Shown here: one piece after another, positions 56,749-64,000 of the stretch | Position numbering within the stretch: the stretch's first letter is position 1 | How the letters are laid out: each line of letters begins with the position of its first letter | NCBI GenBank assembly: GCA_963818685.1 | Contig: CAWFTJ010000008.1 | Location: forward strand, 558,001 to 622,000 | Direction: 5' to 3' | Length of the DNA stretch: 64,000 nucleotides | DNA from: CAJCJE01 sp963818685 | Lineage (GTDB): Bacteria > Actinomycetota > Actinomycetes > Mycobacteriales > Pseudonocardiaceae | Program-made: the position numbers and the translations under genes | Notes under the pieces: model-generated | Database searches by the model: none | Seen by the model: the letters and a program-made list of their open reading frames with translations, nothing else | What the model was told of the DNA's origin: nothing

Positions 56749-58467
56749 GTGTTTCGCCAAAAACGGCGCGGGCCGTACCAGCTCCAGCTCATAACCGCGC
56801 GTCGCTCGCATCCGAGGGCCGCGTTACTGGTGTTGCTGATCGCGATGCCGGTCGCCCTGCTCGGCGTCACGGCCGCCGCCTTCCTCTTCCGGTCAGCCCA
56901 GGCCGCTGCGCCCGCGGCCGCCCCGAACCCGAACTGCACGTTGATCGTGCCAGCCAACCCGTTGACCGCGGCCGGTCTGGCCACGCCCTATCAGCTCACC
57001 GCGACGAACCCGGCCAACGGGCAGTGCAACGAGTCGAACATCAACCAGTCGGCCTTTGTCGAAGCCGCGATCCTCACGCCGGCCGGGCAGCTGTCGCTGT
57101 ACGACCCACTGGTGATCGACCGCGGCACGCAACCAGCGGCAGCGCCGGTGCCGGCCCAGGTGCCGGCGGGCTCGACGGTCGGCATCTGGTTCGGCTTCAA
57201 TGGCACCACCCTGATCCTGCGCGCCGCCAACGGCAGCTCGCTCGCGCAGGGCCAGTGCGTGAACGGCAGCCGAGGCTCCGTGTTCGGGCAGTTCGCCTAC
57301 TGTGGCGCTACCGCCTTCTTCCGGGCCGCGAACAAGGCGATCGCCGCCAAGACCCTGGTAGTTCCGCCCTCGGGCACCGCCAAGGACGGCGCGCCGTGCC
57401 CGACCACCCGCGACTTCGCACTGATCGACCAGGACCAGAGTGACAACGTGGTCACCCACTACCTGGCCAACGGCAAGGGCCAGATCGCCCAGAAGAACAC
57501 CGCCAACACCGCCACGATCGGCGGCGGCGCCGTCGACCTCGCCAACGGCAGCGACAACCTGCTGCTCGACCAGTTCGTCGACCCGGCGCTGGGGTGCACG
57601 CCGTTCACCGCACCCGACCGGTCCAGCGACATGCAGCCCAGCGGTTCACTGCCGCTGGACGAGCTGTCCGCGGCCGCCAACCAGCAGGCACCGATCGCCC
57701 TCGTGCCGCTCAACGACCCGATGACGCTGGTCAACGCGAACCAGAGCACCACGAAGACCAACGCCTACCGGGCCGGCGTCGACCAGTTGCCGATCGGTGG
57801 CGGTGGCGACAACGGCAGCGCGACCACCTACTGCCAGAACATGTTCAACAGCCAGGCCGGCATCGCTCGCTTGTTCAAGGATCAGGCCATGTTCGCCAAC
57901 GCCCCGTCCGTGGACGCCGCGATGGCGACCAACCTGTTCACCTTCCTCGCCATGCGCGCCAACCAGTCGTTCACCAACCTCGGCTGCGCCAACCTCCTGC
58001 ACATGGCCAACCCGATCACGCTGACCATGAACGGCAACCAGGTCATCACCGCGGCCGTGTTCAAGGCGGCCGGACAGCCACCGGCCACCTGCGGCCCGAC
58101 CGCCATCACGACAACGGCCGCCGCCGGCCCCACCACCACGACGGCCTCCACCACCACCGCTCCGGGCACCACCACCGCTCCGGGCAGCACCACCGCTCCC
58201 AGCGGTACCACGACCGCCTCACCCGGCGGCACCACAACAAACGCACCCGGCGGCACCACAACCACCGCGCCCAGCGGCACAACCACCGCCTCGCCCGGTG
58301 GCACGACGAGTACGTCCCAGGGCGCGCCGAGCAGCACCCCTCCGACCACAACCGCCACCGCCTGCTCGGCACCGACCACCACCGCCACCACCGCGACTGG
58401 TGGCGGGTGGACCAGGACGAACCATCCGCCGAACCCGTGGTGGGTACACCACCGACCACGCTGGTGA
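56749..58467 (+). CDS. Secreted protein of unknown function with Thr/Gly/Pro-rich repeat tail
   Basis: About 572 residues from GTG 56,749, which has GAGGAG 8 nt upstream. A basic N-terminus and long hydrophobic stretch (RAALLVLLIAMPVALLGVTA) followed by AQAAAP suggest export. The central 400 residues contain several Cys and many Asn/Gln; I do not recognise the domain. The C-terminal part (nt 58,118-58,330) is a low-complexity repeat of TTTAPG, TTTASPGG and similar units, likely a surface-exposed, possibly O-glycosylated spacer, and the end is Trp/Pro/His-rich. A TTA codon lies at 56,824. It is convergent with an Asp-box protein across a strong terminator. Confidence 0.85.
   Translation: MFRQKRRGPYQLQLITARRSHPRAALLVLLIAMPVALLGVTAAAFLFRSAQAAAPAAAPNPNCTLIVPANPLTAAGLATPYQLTATNPANGQCNESNINQSAFVEAAILTPAGQLSLYDPLVIDRGTQPAAAPVPAQVPAGSTVGIWFGFNGTTLILRAANGSSLAQGQCVNGSRGSVFGQFAYCGATAFFRAANKAIAAKTLVVPPSGTAKDGAPCPTTRDFALIDQDQSDNVVTHYLANGKGQIAQKNTANTATIGGGAVDLANGSDNLLLDQFVDPALGCTPFTAPDRSSDMQPSGSLPLDELSAAANQQAPIALVPLNDPMTLVNANQSTTKTNAYRAGVDQLPIGGGGDNGSATTYCQNMFNSQAGIARLFKDQAMFANAPSVDAAMATNLFTFLAMRANQSFTNLGCANLLHMANPITLTMNGNQVITAAVFKAAGQPPATCGPTAITTTAAAGPTTTTASTTTAPGTTTAPGSTTAPSGTTTASPGGTTTNAPGGTTTTAPSGTTTASPGGTTSTSQGAPSSTPPTTTATACSAPTTTATTATGGGWTRTNHPPNPWWVHHRPRW
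58118..58330. repeat. Low-complexity repeat encoding a Thr/Pro/Gly tail
   Basis: Imperfect 18- to 24-bp units built on ACCACC(G/A)C(T/C)CC(G/C)GGC encode TTTAPG, TTAPSG and TTTASPGG. Units are degenerate at the DNA level. Confidence 0.8.
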
Positions 58468-58478
58468 TCAACGAAAGG

Positions 58479-58520
58479 GGTGTGGTGCTCGGCTGAGGCG
58501 ACTCAGCCGAGCACCACACC
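58479..58520. terminator. 19-bp bidirectional terminator with GCGA loop
   Basis: GGTGTGGTGCTCGGCTGAG and its exact complement flank the loop GCGA, a GNRA tetraloop. TTT follows on the + strand and AAA precedes, giving short U-runs in both directions. It separates the convergent genes ending at 58,467 and 58,526. Confidence 0.9.
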
Positions 58521-58525
58521 TTTGC

Positions 58526-60742
58526 TTATCGGCGGACCAGAGTCGGGTTTCCGGTCACGGGACTGACGGAGTGGCCGGGCACGGCTCGGGCCGAGCCGCC
58601 GGTGACCGGCAAGCCGCCGGACACCGCGTACATGCCCTCGTCGAACGCCTTGCCGTTGCTCGGCGCCTTGCCAACGGCGAGCAGCGCAACGCTGTTGCCG
58701 TTCACGACCGAGCAGGAGATGTAGTCACCGACCATCGAACCCTGACTGGTGCTGGCGATCTGCGAGAGGCTGAACGGATCGGCCACCGTGGTCGGCGCGC
58801 TCCACGACGCGCCGCCGTTGGCGCTGGAGATGTAGCCGGCCTCCAGTTGGCAGTTCGACGCCGAGCAGTTCGCGTTCGGGTAGAAGTAGTAGTACAGGCC
58901 GATTTTCGCGGTACTGCCGGAGGTCGCGTGATCGACGCCGAGTCCGGGGATGAAGTGGTCGACACCGCTGGTGGTGGCGTCGATCGGGACCCGGGTGACG
59001 GCCGACCAGGTGGTGCCGTTGCCGCTGGTCGAGTAGACGATGTCGTTGGCGGAACAACCCGACCGGAAGCGGCAGTCCTGCCACGCCACGTACACCGTGC
59101 CTGCGCCGTCGATCTCGGCAGACGGCAGGCCCTCGCCGTCACGCAGGTTGCCGTTGACGCCGTGCGCCTGCACGTTCGCCACCAGCACGCTCGCGGTCCA
59201 ACTGCTGCCGCCGTTGGTCGAGGTGAACGAGCGGACCGAGCTGCCGTTGGTCGAGTACGGCACCACGACCGTGCCGTTCGGCTGCACGAGCGGCTGGCCG
59301 CCGAGACCGCTCGGCGAATCGGCCGGCGAGGCCGGCGCGGACCAGGTCAGGCCACCATCGGTTGAGGTGGACATGATCTCGGCGTTGCCGGATGAGGTGA
59401 TGTCGGCCTCGACGTAGCAGTTGCCGTAGTGCGGGCTGCTCGATGTCGTGTCGCAGACGATCCAGTTCTTGTCGTAGCCCTGACCGTCGAAGCCGACCCC
59501 GTCGACCGGGTTCTGCCAGGTGACACCGTTGGTCGAGCGGTTGATGGCGACGCCGACGGCGTTGCCGCTTGAGTCGATCGGCAGCGAGGCGATCATCCAG
59601 ACGCCGTGTTTCGGGTCGTAGGCGACGGAGGCGTCACTGGCCGCGTTGTACTGGCCGCCGCCCTGATTGACGGTCAGGCCGGGCAGGTACCCGTGCTGCC
59701 AGGTGGTGCCGCCGTCGGTCGAGGTGGCCCAGCCGATGTCGGAGGACCCGCCGTCGTAGATCCGGCCGACCTGGAACCCGGACACCACGGTGCTGCCCCA
59801 CGAGTACGTGTCTGGCTCGACCTCGGTCGCGTGCTGGGCGTCGGTGTCGGTGAACGGATCGGTGCTGACCTCGGTCAGGCTACCGCCTCCGCCGCTGCCG
59901 TTGACCGTGAGCGTGTAGCTCGCGGTGTGTGTCGCCGACGGTCCGGTGCCGGTGATGGTGATCGGGTAACTGCCGGCAGGCGTGCTCGACGCGGTCGCGA
60001 TGGTCATGGTCGAGGACGCGCCCGCGGTGACCGACGTCGGGTTGAAGCTCGCGCTCGCGCCGGAAGGCAGGCCACTGGCGGACAACGCGATCGACTGGGC
60101 CGAGCCGGAGGTGACCGTGGTCGCGATGGTGCTGGTGGTCGACCCACCCGGGTTCACCGCGCCGGATGTCGGCGAGTCGCTGATGCTGAAGTCGTTGCCG
60201 GTGACCGAACCGGTGAGGGTGACGTCGTCGAACAGGGTGAAGGTTGGATCGCCGGGATAGTTGTCGTCGTGGCTGGTCAGGGTCAGCTTGTAGGTGTGGC
60301 CAGCGGTGACGGTCGCGGTGACCTGCTTCCAGCCGGAGCTGCTCACGCAGGTCTTGGCCAGCGGGGTACTGGTGGTGCCGGCGGTCGTGTCGGCGAGGGT
60401 GGCGGTTGCCCAGTCGTAGCGCACGGTGTCCGGGCAGGTGATGTTGTAGTAGAAGGACAAGCCGGTGGTGCCGGTCGGCGCGGTGAAGGACTGGCTGACG
60501 GTCGAGTCACCGTTGGTCGGTGAACTCGATCCGGCACGGGCGGCGTAGGTGCCGCTGTGCGCACCGGAACTGACGATCGAGGTGCTGCCGGTGGTGGTCC
60601 AACCGGAGAAGGTGCCGGTCTCGAAACCACCGTTGGTGATGCCGGTCGCCAGCGGGCTTGCCTGGGCGGCGGAAGCCAGGCCGATGCCGGTGACCGCGAC
60701 GACGGCCGCGGCGAGCAGGGTTCTGGACAGGGGTCTGCGCAT
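58526..60742 (-). CDS. Secreted Asp-box (BNR) beta-propeller protein with N-terminal carbohydrate-binding-like domain
   Basis: A 738-residue exported protein. A signal peptide (residues 1-29, ASAAQA) is followed by a jelly-roll module (NGGFETGTFSGW near 37, typical of CBM-like domains), an Ig-like stretch and, from about 290, a sialidase-like propeller with Asp boxes STDGGTTW, STDGGLTW, STNGGSSW and SANGGASW. The fold suggests glycan binding or glycoside hydrolysis. I see no clear arginine triad, so sialidase activity is not claimed. ATG 60,742 has AAGGAG upstream. It is divergent from a second Asp-box protein. Confidence 0.88.
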   Translation of the reverse strand: MRRPLSRTLLAAAVVAVTGIGLASAAQASPLATGITNGGFETGTFSGWTTTGSTSIVSSGAHSGTYAARAGSSSPTNGDSTVSQSFTAPTGTTGLSFYYNITCPDTVRYDWATATLADTTAGTTSTPLAKTCVSSSGWKQVTATVTAGHTYKLTLTSHDDNYPGDPTFTLFDDVTLTGSVTGNDFSISDSPTSGAVNPGGSTTSTIATTVTSGSAQSIALSASGLPSGASASFNPTSVTAGASSTMTIATASSTPAGSYPITITGTGPSATHTASYTLTVNGSGGGGSLTEVSTDPFTDTDAQHATEVEPDTYSWGSTVVSGFQVGRIYDGGSSDIGWATSTDGGTTWQHGYLPGLTVNQGGGQYNAASDASVAYDPKHGVWMIASLPIDSSGNAVGVAINRSTNGVTWQNPVDGVGFDGQGYDKNWIVCDTTSSSPHYGNCYVEADITSSGNAEIMSTSTDGGLTWSAPASPADSPSGLGGQPLVQPNGTVVVPYSTNGSSVRSFTSTNGGSSWTASVLVANVQAHGVNGNLRDGEGLPSAEIDGAGTVYVAWQDCRFRSGCSANDIVYSTSGNGTTWSAVTRVPIDATTSGVDHFIPGLGVDHATSGSTAKIGLYYYFYPNANCSASNCQLEAGYISSANGGASWSAPTTVADPFSLSQIASTSQGSMVGDYISCSVVNGNSVALLAVGKAPSNGKAFDEGMYAVSGGLPVTGGSARAVPGHSVSPVTGNPTLVRR

Positions 60743-60912
60743 GGTGAACTCCTTGCGGCGCCAACAAAAACGTCGGCTGGCTCATCGATGCCACGGACGG
60801 CTACAGGGAGATGGGCCGCTACGCATGGTGGAGCGCCGAGCGGGGCGTGGCTAGCTACGTTCGGCGCTCACAGTTCACTGTTCTCCAAGGAAATACCAAG
60901 AATTGAGGGTTG

Positions 60913-60932
60913 GCGCCGAGCGACCTCGGCGC
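60913..60932. promoter_or_regulatory. Hairpin upstream of the second Asp-box gene
   Basis: GCGCCGAG and its complement form a perfect 8-bp stem around the loop CGAC, 41 nt before the start codon. It may lie in the 5' leader of the gene. Confidence 0.35.
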
Positions 60933-60973
60933 GCTAGCGTCGTGCTTCAATTCGAGGGCGAAGAGGTGGACGC

Positions 60974-62542
60974 ATGCGTGCGAACAGATTGTCCGGTTTA
61001 TGTGGTGCGGCGGGTGCGCTCGCCGCAGTGGTGGTGATGACCGCCGGCACGGCCGGCGCCGCGCCCGCCGACCGGCAGGTGAACCAGGTGACCAGCACCG
61101 ATCCCTACGCGAGCTGCTCGATCGGCGCGGAGACCGGCACGATCTTCCCCGGCACCATCGTCGAGCCGTCGGTTTCGGTGAACCCGTTGAGCCACGACCA
61201 GTTCATCGGCCTGTTTCAACAGGACCGTTGGTCGGACGGCGGGGCGCGCGGAATCGGCGAGGTGTACTCCGACGACGGCGGCCGGCACGTGCGGGAGGCC
61301 GCAATGCCGTTCTCGTCCTGCGACCCCGGCGGCCTGAACTACGAGCGGGCGTCGGACGCGTGGGTCAGCTTCGGGCCGGACGGCACCGCCTACGCGAACG
61401 CGCTGAACTTCGACGACAAGGATGCCCGCAACGGCGTCGGCGCCGCGGTTTCACACGACGGCGGACGAACCTGGCACCACGTGACCGAGTTGATCAACGA
61501 CACCCAGGTCGAATTCGGTGACGACAAGAACTCGGTCACCGCGGACCCGCTGCGGGTCGGCACCGCCTACTCGGTGTGGGACCGGCTGGACACCGGCCCC
61601 AACGGGAACACGATAACCGGCCCCGGCCTGCTGTCCGTGACGCACGACTTCGGCCGCACCTGGTCAGCGCCCCAGGTGATGGTGGCGACCGCGCCGAACG
61701 AGCAGACCATCGGCAACCTGATCGAGGTCGACCGACGCACCGGCGTCGTCTACGACATCTACACCGACATCGTGTTTACCGACGCGACCGGCAACACCAT
61801 CGCCTCGTCGACCTACAAGATCGAGCGGTCCTTCGACGGTGGCCGCACCTGGTCGGCGCCGAGCACGGTCGCCACCGACTCCTCCGTCGCCGACGTCGAC
61901 CCGAACACGGGCGCGCCGCTGCGGACCGGCGCCGGTCTCGCGTCGGCCGCGATCGACCCGAACACCGGCACGCTGTATGTCGCCTACGAGGGCACCGACT
62001 TCACCAGCGGCAAGTACAACCAGGCGCAACTGGTGCACTCCGCCGACGGCGGGCGCACCTGGTCGGCGCCGGTGCGGGTGAACGGCGCGCCGCAGGCCGA
62101 GGCGTTCACGCCGACCGTCGCGGTCGACGCGCTCGGCACGGTCGCCGTCACCTACTACGACCTGCGCGACCTCAAGCCCGGTGACACCACAACGTTGCCG
62201 ACCGCGACCTGGCTGACCACCTCGGCAGGACCGAACTCCGCGTTCGGCGGCGAGCGGCAGCTCGGCCCGGTGTTCGACCTGCTCCGCGCGCCCAACGCGG
62301 GCGGCTTCTTCCTCGGCGACTATGAGGGTCTCGTCGGGCAGGGCGACGCGGTCCAGCCACTGTTCGTCGGCACGACCGGCACCAGCGGGCCGGCCAGCTC
62401 GGCCGGTTTCTCCGGCCTGGTGCCCGTGCGCGGCTGGTCGTCTGCCACGTCGTCGGTGACGGCAGTGGCACACGGCGTCGCGGCAAAGGCTGGCGCGGCA
62501 AAGGCTGATGCCAACACGCGGGCGGGGCGGGTGCGCAGGTAG
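60974..62542 (+). CDS. Secreted Asp-box (BNR) beta-propeller protein
   Basis: A 522-residue exported protein. The signal peptide ends near ASGAGAA-like AGTAGAAPA (about residue 31). The mature part is a sialidase-type propeller with Asp boxes SHDGGRTW, THDFGRTW, SFDGGRTW and SADGGRTW. The C-terminal part (VLGDYEGLV-like GDYEGLVGQ) resembles other actinobacterial exo-alpha-sialidase-fold proteins, but catalytic residues are not established. GAGGTGG precedes ATG 60,974. With its divergent neighbour it forms a pair of secreted propellers sharing a 230-nt control region. Confidence 0.87.
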   Translation: MRANRLSGLCGAAGALAAVVVMTAGTAGAAPADRQVNQVTSTDPYASCSIGAETGTIFPGTIVEPSVSVNPLSHDQFIGLFQQDRWSDGGARGIGEVYSDDGGRHVREAAMPFSSCDPGGLNYERASDAWVSFGPDGTAYANALNFDDKDARNGVGAAVSHDGGRTWHHVTELINDTQVEFGDDKNSVTADPLRVGTAYSVWDRLDTGPNGNTITGPGLLSVTHDFGRTWSAPQVMVATAPNEQTIGNLIEVDRRTGVVYDIYTDIVFTDATGNTIASSTYKIERSFDGGRTWSAPSTVATDSSVADVDPNTGAPLRTGAGLASAAIDPNTGTLYVAYEGTDFTSGKYNQAQLVHSADGGRTWSAPVRVNGAPQAEAFTPTVAVDALGTVAVTYYDLRDLKPGDTTTLPTATWLTTSAGPNSAFGGERQLGPVFDLLRAPNAGGFFLGDYEGLVGQGDAVQPLFVGTTGTSGPASSAGFSGLVPVRGWSSATSSVTAVAHGVAAKAGAAKADANTRAGRVRR

Positions 62543-62561
62543 TCGAGATCGTCAGCAGGCT

Positions 62562-62608
62562 CGGGCCGGGCCACCGTGTGCAGCCTCGTGATCCGGTGGT
62601 CCGGCCCG
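62562..62608. terminator. Hairpin between convergent genes
   Basis: CGGGCCGGGCCACCG pairs with 62,594-62,608 over 15 bp with one G-U wobble and a 17-nt loop. It lies between the Asp-box gene and the MFS gene and probably terminates both. Confidence 0.7.
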
Positions 62609-62643
62609 CGCGACGCGGCGAAGCGCCGCTCGTCGGACTGTGG

Positions 62644-63963
62644 TCAGTCGCCTTCCGTGGCCAACTCGGGCTCCTGCCGGGGCATGGCCACCAGGGCGAT
62701 CATGGCCAGCACGCAGCAACCCACGATGTAGACGCTGATCCACGTGCTGCTGCCGGTGCTGCCCAGGATCGCGGTGGCGATCAGCGGTGCCGGGCCACCG
62801 GCGATGACCGAGGCGAACTGATAACCGAGGCTGGCGCCGGAGTAGCGCACGTTCGTGCCGAACCGTTCCGCGATCAGCGCGGCCTGCGGCCCGTACTGCA
62901 TGTCGTGGAAGACCAACGACACCACGATGCCGACGAGCACCAGCCATGCGGCTTTGGTGTTGAGCAGGCCGAAGTACGGGAAGGCGAACAGCGCCGTGCA
63001 GACGATGCCGATGCCGTACATGAGCCTGCGTCCGATCAGGTCGGACAGCCAGCCGAACAGCGGCACGCTGATCAGGCCGACCGCTGCCGCGACCATGGTG
63101 TCGGCGAGCAGGTCGCCCTGGGCGAGCTTGAGATGTTTCGTGCCGTAGGTGAGTACGAACGTGACGAACAGGTAGAACGGCGCCTGCTCGGACATGCGCA
63201 CGAACGCCCCGCACAGGATCGCCCTCGGCTGCTCCTTGATCACCTGCCAGACCGGCAGCCGGACCACCTGACGCGCCTCGCGCACCGCGCGGAAGGCTGG
63301 CGATTCCAACACGCGCAACCGCACATACAGGCCGATGCCCACGAGGACGATGCTGACCAGGAACGGAATCCGCCAACCCCAGCCGTCGAACCCGCCGCCG
63401 GCGAGCGATTCGATCAGCTTGACCGCGCCGGTGGACAGCAACAGTCCGATCGGCACGCCCAGCTGCGGCCAGCTGGTGATCAGACCGCGGCGGTGCGGCC
63501 TGCCCCATTCCATGGACAGCAGCACCGAGCCGCCCCACTCGCCGCCGACGCCGATGCCCTGCGCGACGCGCAGGATCACCAGCAGCACCGGCGCTGCCGC
63601 GCCGAGCGTGCCGTAACCGGGCAGGCAACCGATCAGGAACGTGCCGATGCCCATCAACAGCAGCGTCGTGATCAGCGTGGTCTTGCGGCCGATCCGGTCA
63701 CCGAAGTGGCCGAAGATCGCCGCACCGATCGGCCGGCAGGCGAAGCCAACGAACTGGGTCGCGAAGGACGCCAGCACGCCGGCGATCGCCGAGTCGCCGG
63801 GAAAGAACAGCTTCGGGAAGATCAGCGCGGCCGCGGTGCCGTAGAGGAAGAAGTCGTACCACTCGATTGACGTGCCGACTGTGCTGGCGACCACCGCCCG
63901 TCTGCGCTGGCTCCCGCTGTCGGCTGCTGAGCTGGTCACGGTGTCCGGTAAGCGTGTGCCCAT
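62644..63963 (-). CDS. MHS-family MFS transporter (ProP/ShiA-like)
   Basis: A 439-residue 12-helix symporter of the metabolite:H+ symporter family. Signatures include GTSIEWYDFFLYG near the first helix, FGHFGDRIGRKTTL in the loop after helix 2 and RVAQGIGVGGEWGGS in helix 4. Relatives import shikimate, dicarboxylates, proline/betaine or other organic acids; the substrate is not evident. GGAGG lies about 6 nt before ATG 63,963; an in-frame start 24 nt upstream is less likely. Nothing can be said about its upstream neighbour, which lies outside the window. Confidence 0.92.
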   Translation of the reverse strand: MGTRLPDTVTSSAADSGSQRRRAVVASTVGTSIEWYDFFLYGTAAALIFPKLFFPGDSAIAGVLASFATQFVGFACRPIGAAIFGHFGDRIGRKTTLITTLLLMGIGTFLIGCLPGYGTLGAAAPVLLVILRVAQGIGVGGEWGGSVLLSMEWGRPHRRGLITSWPQLGVPIGLLLSTGAVKLIESLAGGGFDGWGWRIPFLVSIVLVGIGLYVRLRVLESPAFRAVREARQVVRLPVWQVIKEQPRAILCGAFVRMSEQAPFYLFVTFVLTYGTKHLKLAQGDLLADTMVAAAVGLISVPLFGWLSDLIGRRLMYGIGIVCTALFAFPYFGLLNTKAAWLVLVGIVVSLVFHDMQYGPQAALIAERFGTNVRYSGASLGYQFASVIAGGPAPLIATAILGSTGSSTWISVYIVGCCVLAMIALVAMPRQEPELATEGD

Positions 63964-64000
63964 GCGGTGCCTCCGCTCCGCAGACAACGGTGGTCGCGAC

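Noticed and set aside
58526..62542. Calling the two Asp-box proteins sialidases
   Set aside because: Asp boxes define the propeller fold only; I could not place the arginine triad and nucleophile tyrosine with confidence.
62644..63963. MHS transporter as the peptide exporter
   Set aside because: It belongs to a family of importers of small organic acids, is 27 kb away from the cluster and is separated by unrelated operons; the DHA3-type exporter inside the operon is the better candidate.

Overview
The window is high-GC actinobacterial DNA, most likely from a Pseudonocardiales-type actinomycete. The codon bias is extreme at third positions, and the content fits: large NRPS genes, an MbtH-like gene, a DUF6292-like gene, a RheA-type hsp20 promoter and TTA (bldA-type) codons. 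No rRNA, tRNA, CRISPR array, insertion sequence or replication origin was recognised.

Region 1 (1-35,108) is the 3' part of a nonribosomal peptide operon. The first NRPS gene enters from the left edge at an epimerization (E) domain and continues with three modules (C-A-T-E, C-A-T-E, C-A-T). The second NRPS adds five (C-A-T-E, C-A-T, C-A-T-E, C-A-T, C-A-T-E). The C-domain subtypes (DCL after E, LCL otherwise) agree with the presence or absence of E domains, so the line reads collinearly. My residue-by-residue reading of the adenylation pockets gives: D-unit, D-Ile/Val, D-Val, aromatic-like, D-cationic, Thr, D-cationic, unassigned (Orn-like pocket), D-unassigned. The last protein ends in an E domain and the window has no thioesterase. 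Overlapping genes follow for an MFS exporter, an MbtH-like protein and a cytochrome P450, and the operon closes with a perfect 12-bp hairpin. Both NRPS genes carry single-base surpluses, seven in total, that break the reading frame. These are probably sequence or assembly errors, but that is unproven.

Region 2 (35,155-48,233) is ordinary chromosome with many small regulatory units: a CLC-type chloride transporter; a TetR/deazaflavin-oxidoreductase pair; a haloalkane dehalogenase; a membrane protein/YtrA-type GntR pair with a perfect inverted repeat at its start; a GATase-AraC regulator divergent from a DJ-1 protein; a cupin; a DUF6292 protein with a 5-residue repeat; hsp20 with a RheA-like operator; a DUF1707 protein; a DMT transporter/polysaccharide deacetylase pair; and a GT28-like glycosyltransferase.

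Region 3 (48,331-55,019) holds an SPW-repeat membrane protein and then three closely linked genes: a thiamine-diphosphate enzyme, an enolase-superfamily enzyme and a fused flavin/iron-sulfur GlcD-GlcF oxidoreductase. Together they look like an oxidative carbon pathway feeding the respiratory chain.

Region 4 (55,196-63,963) is mainly secreted proteins: a two-domain CHRD protein, a Thr/Pro-rich-tailed protein of unknown function and two Asp-box beta-propeller proteins, followed by an MHS-family MFS transporter. Convergent junctions are marked by strong hairpins, including a 19-bp stem with a GCGA (GNRA) loop.
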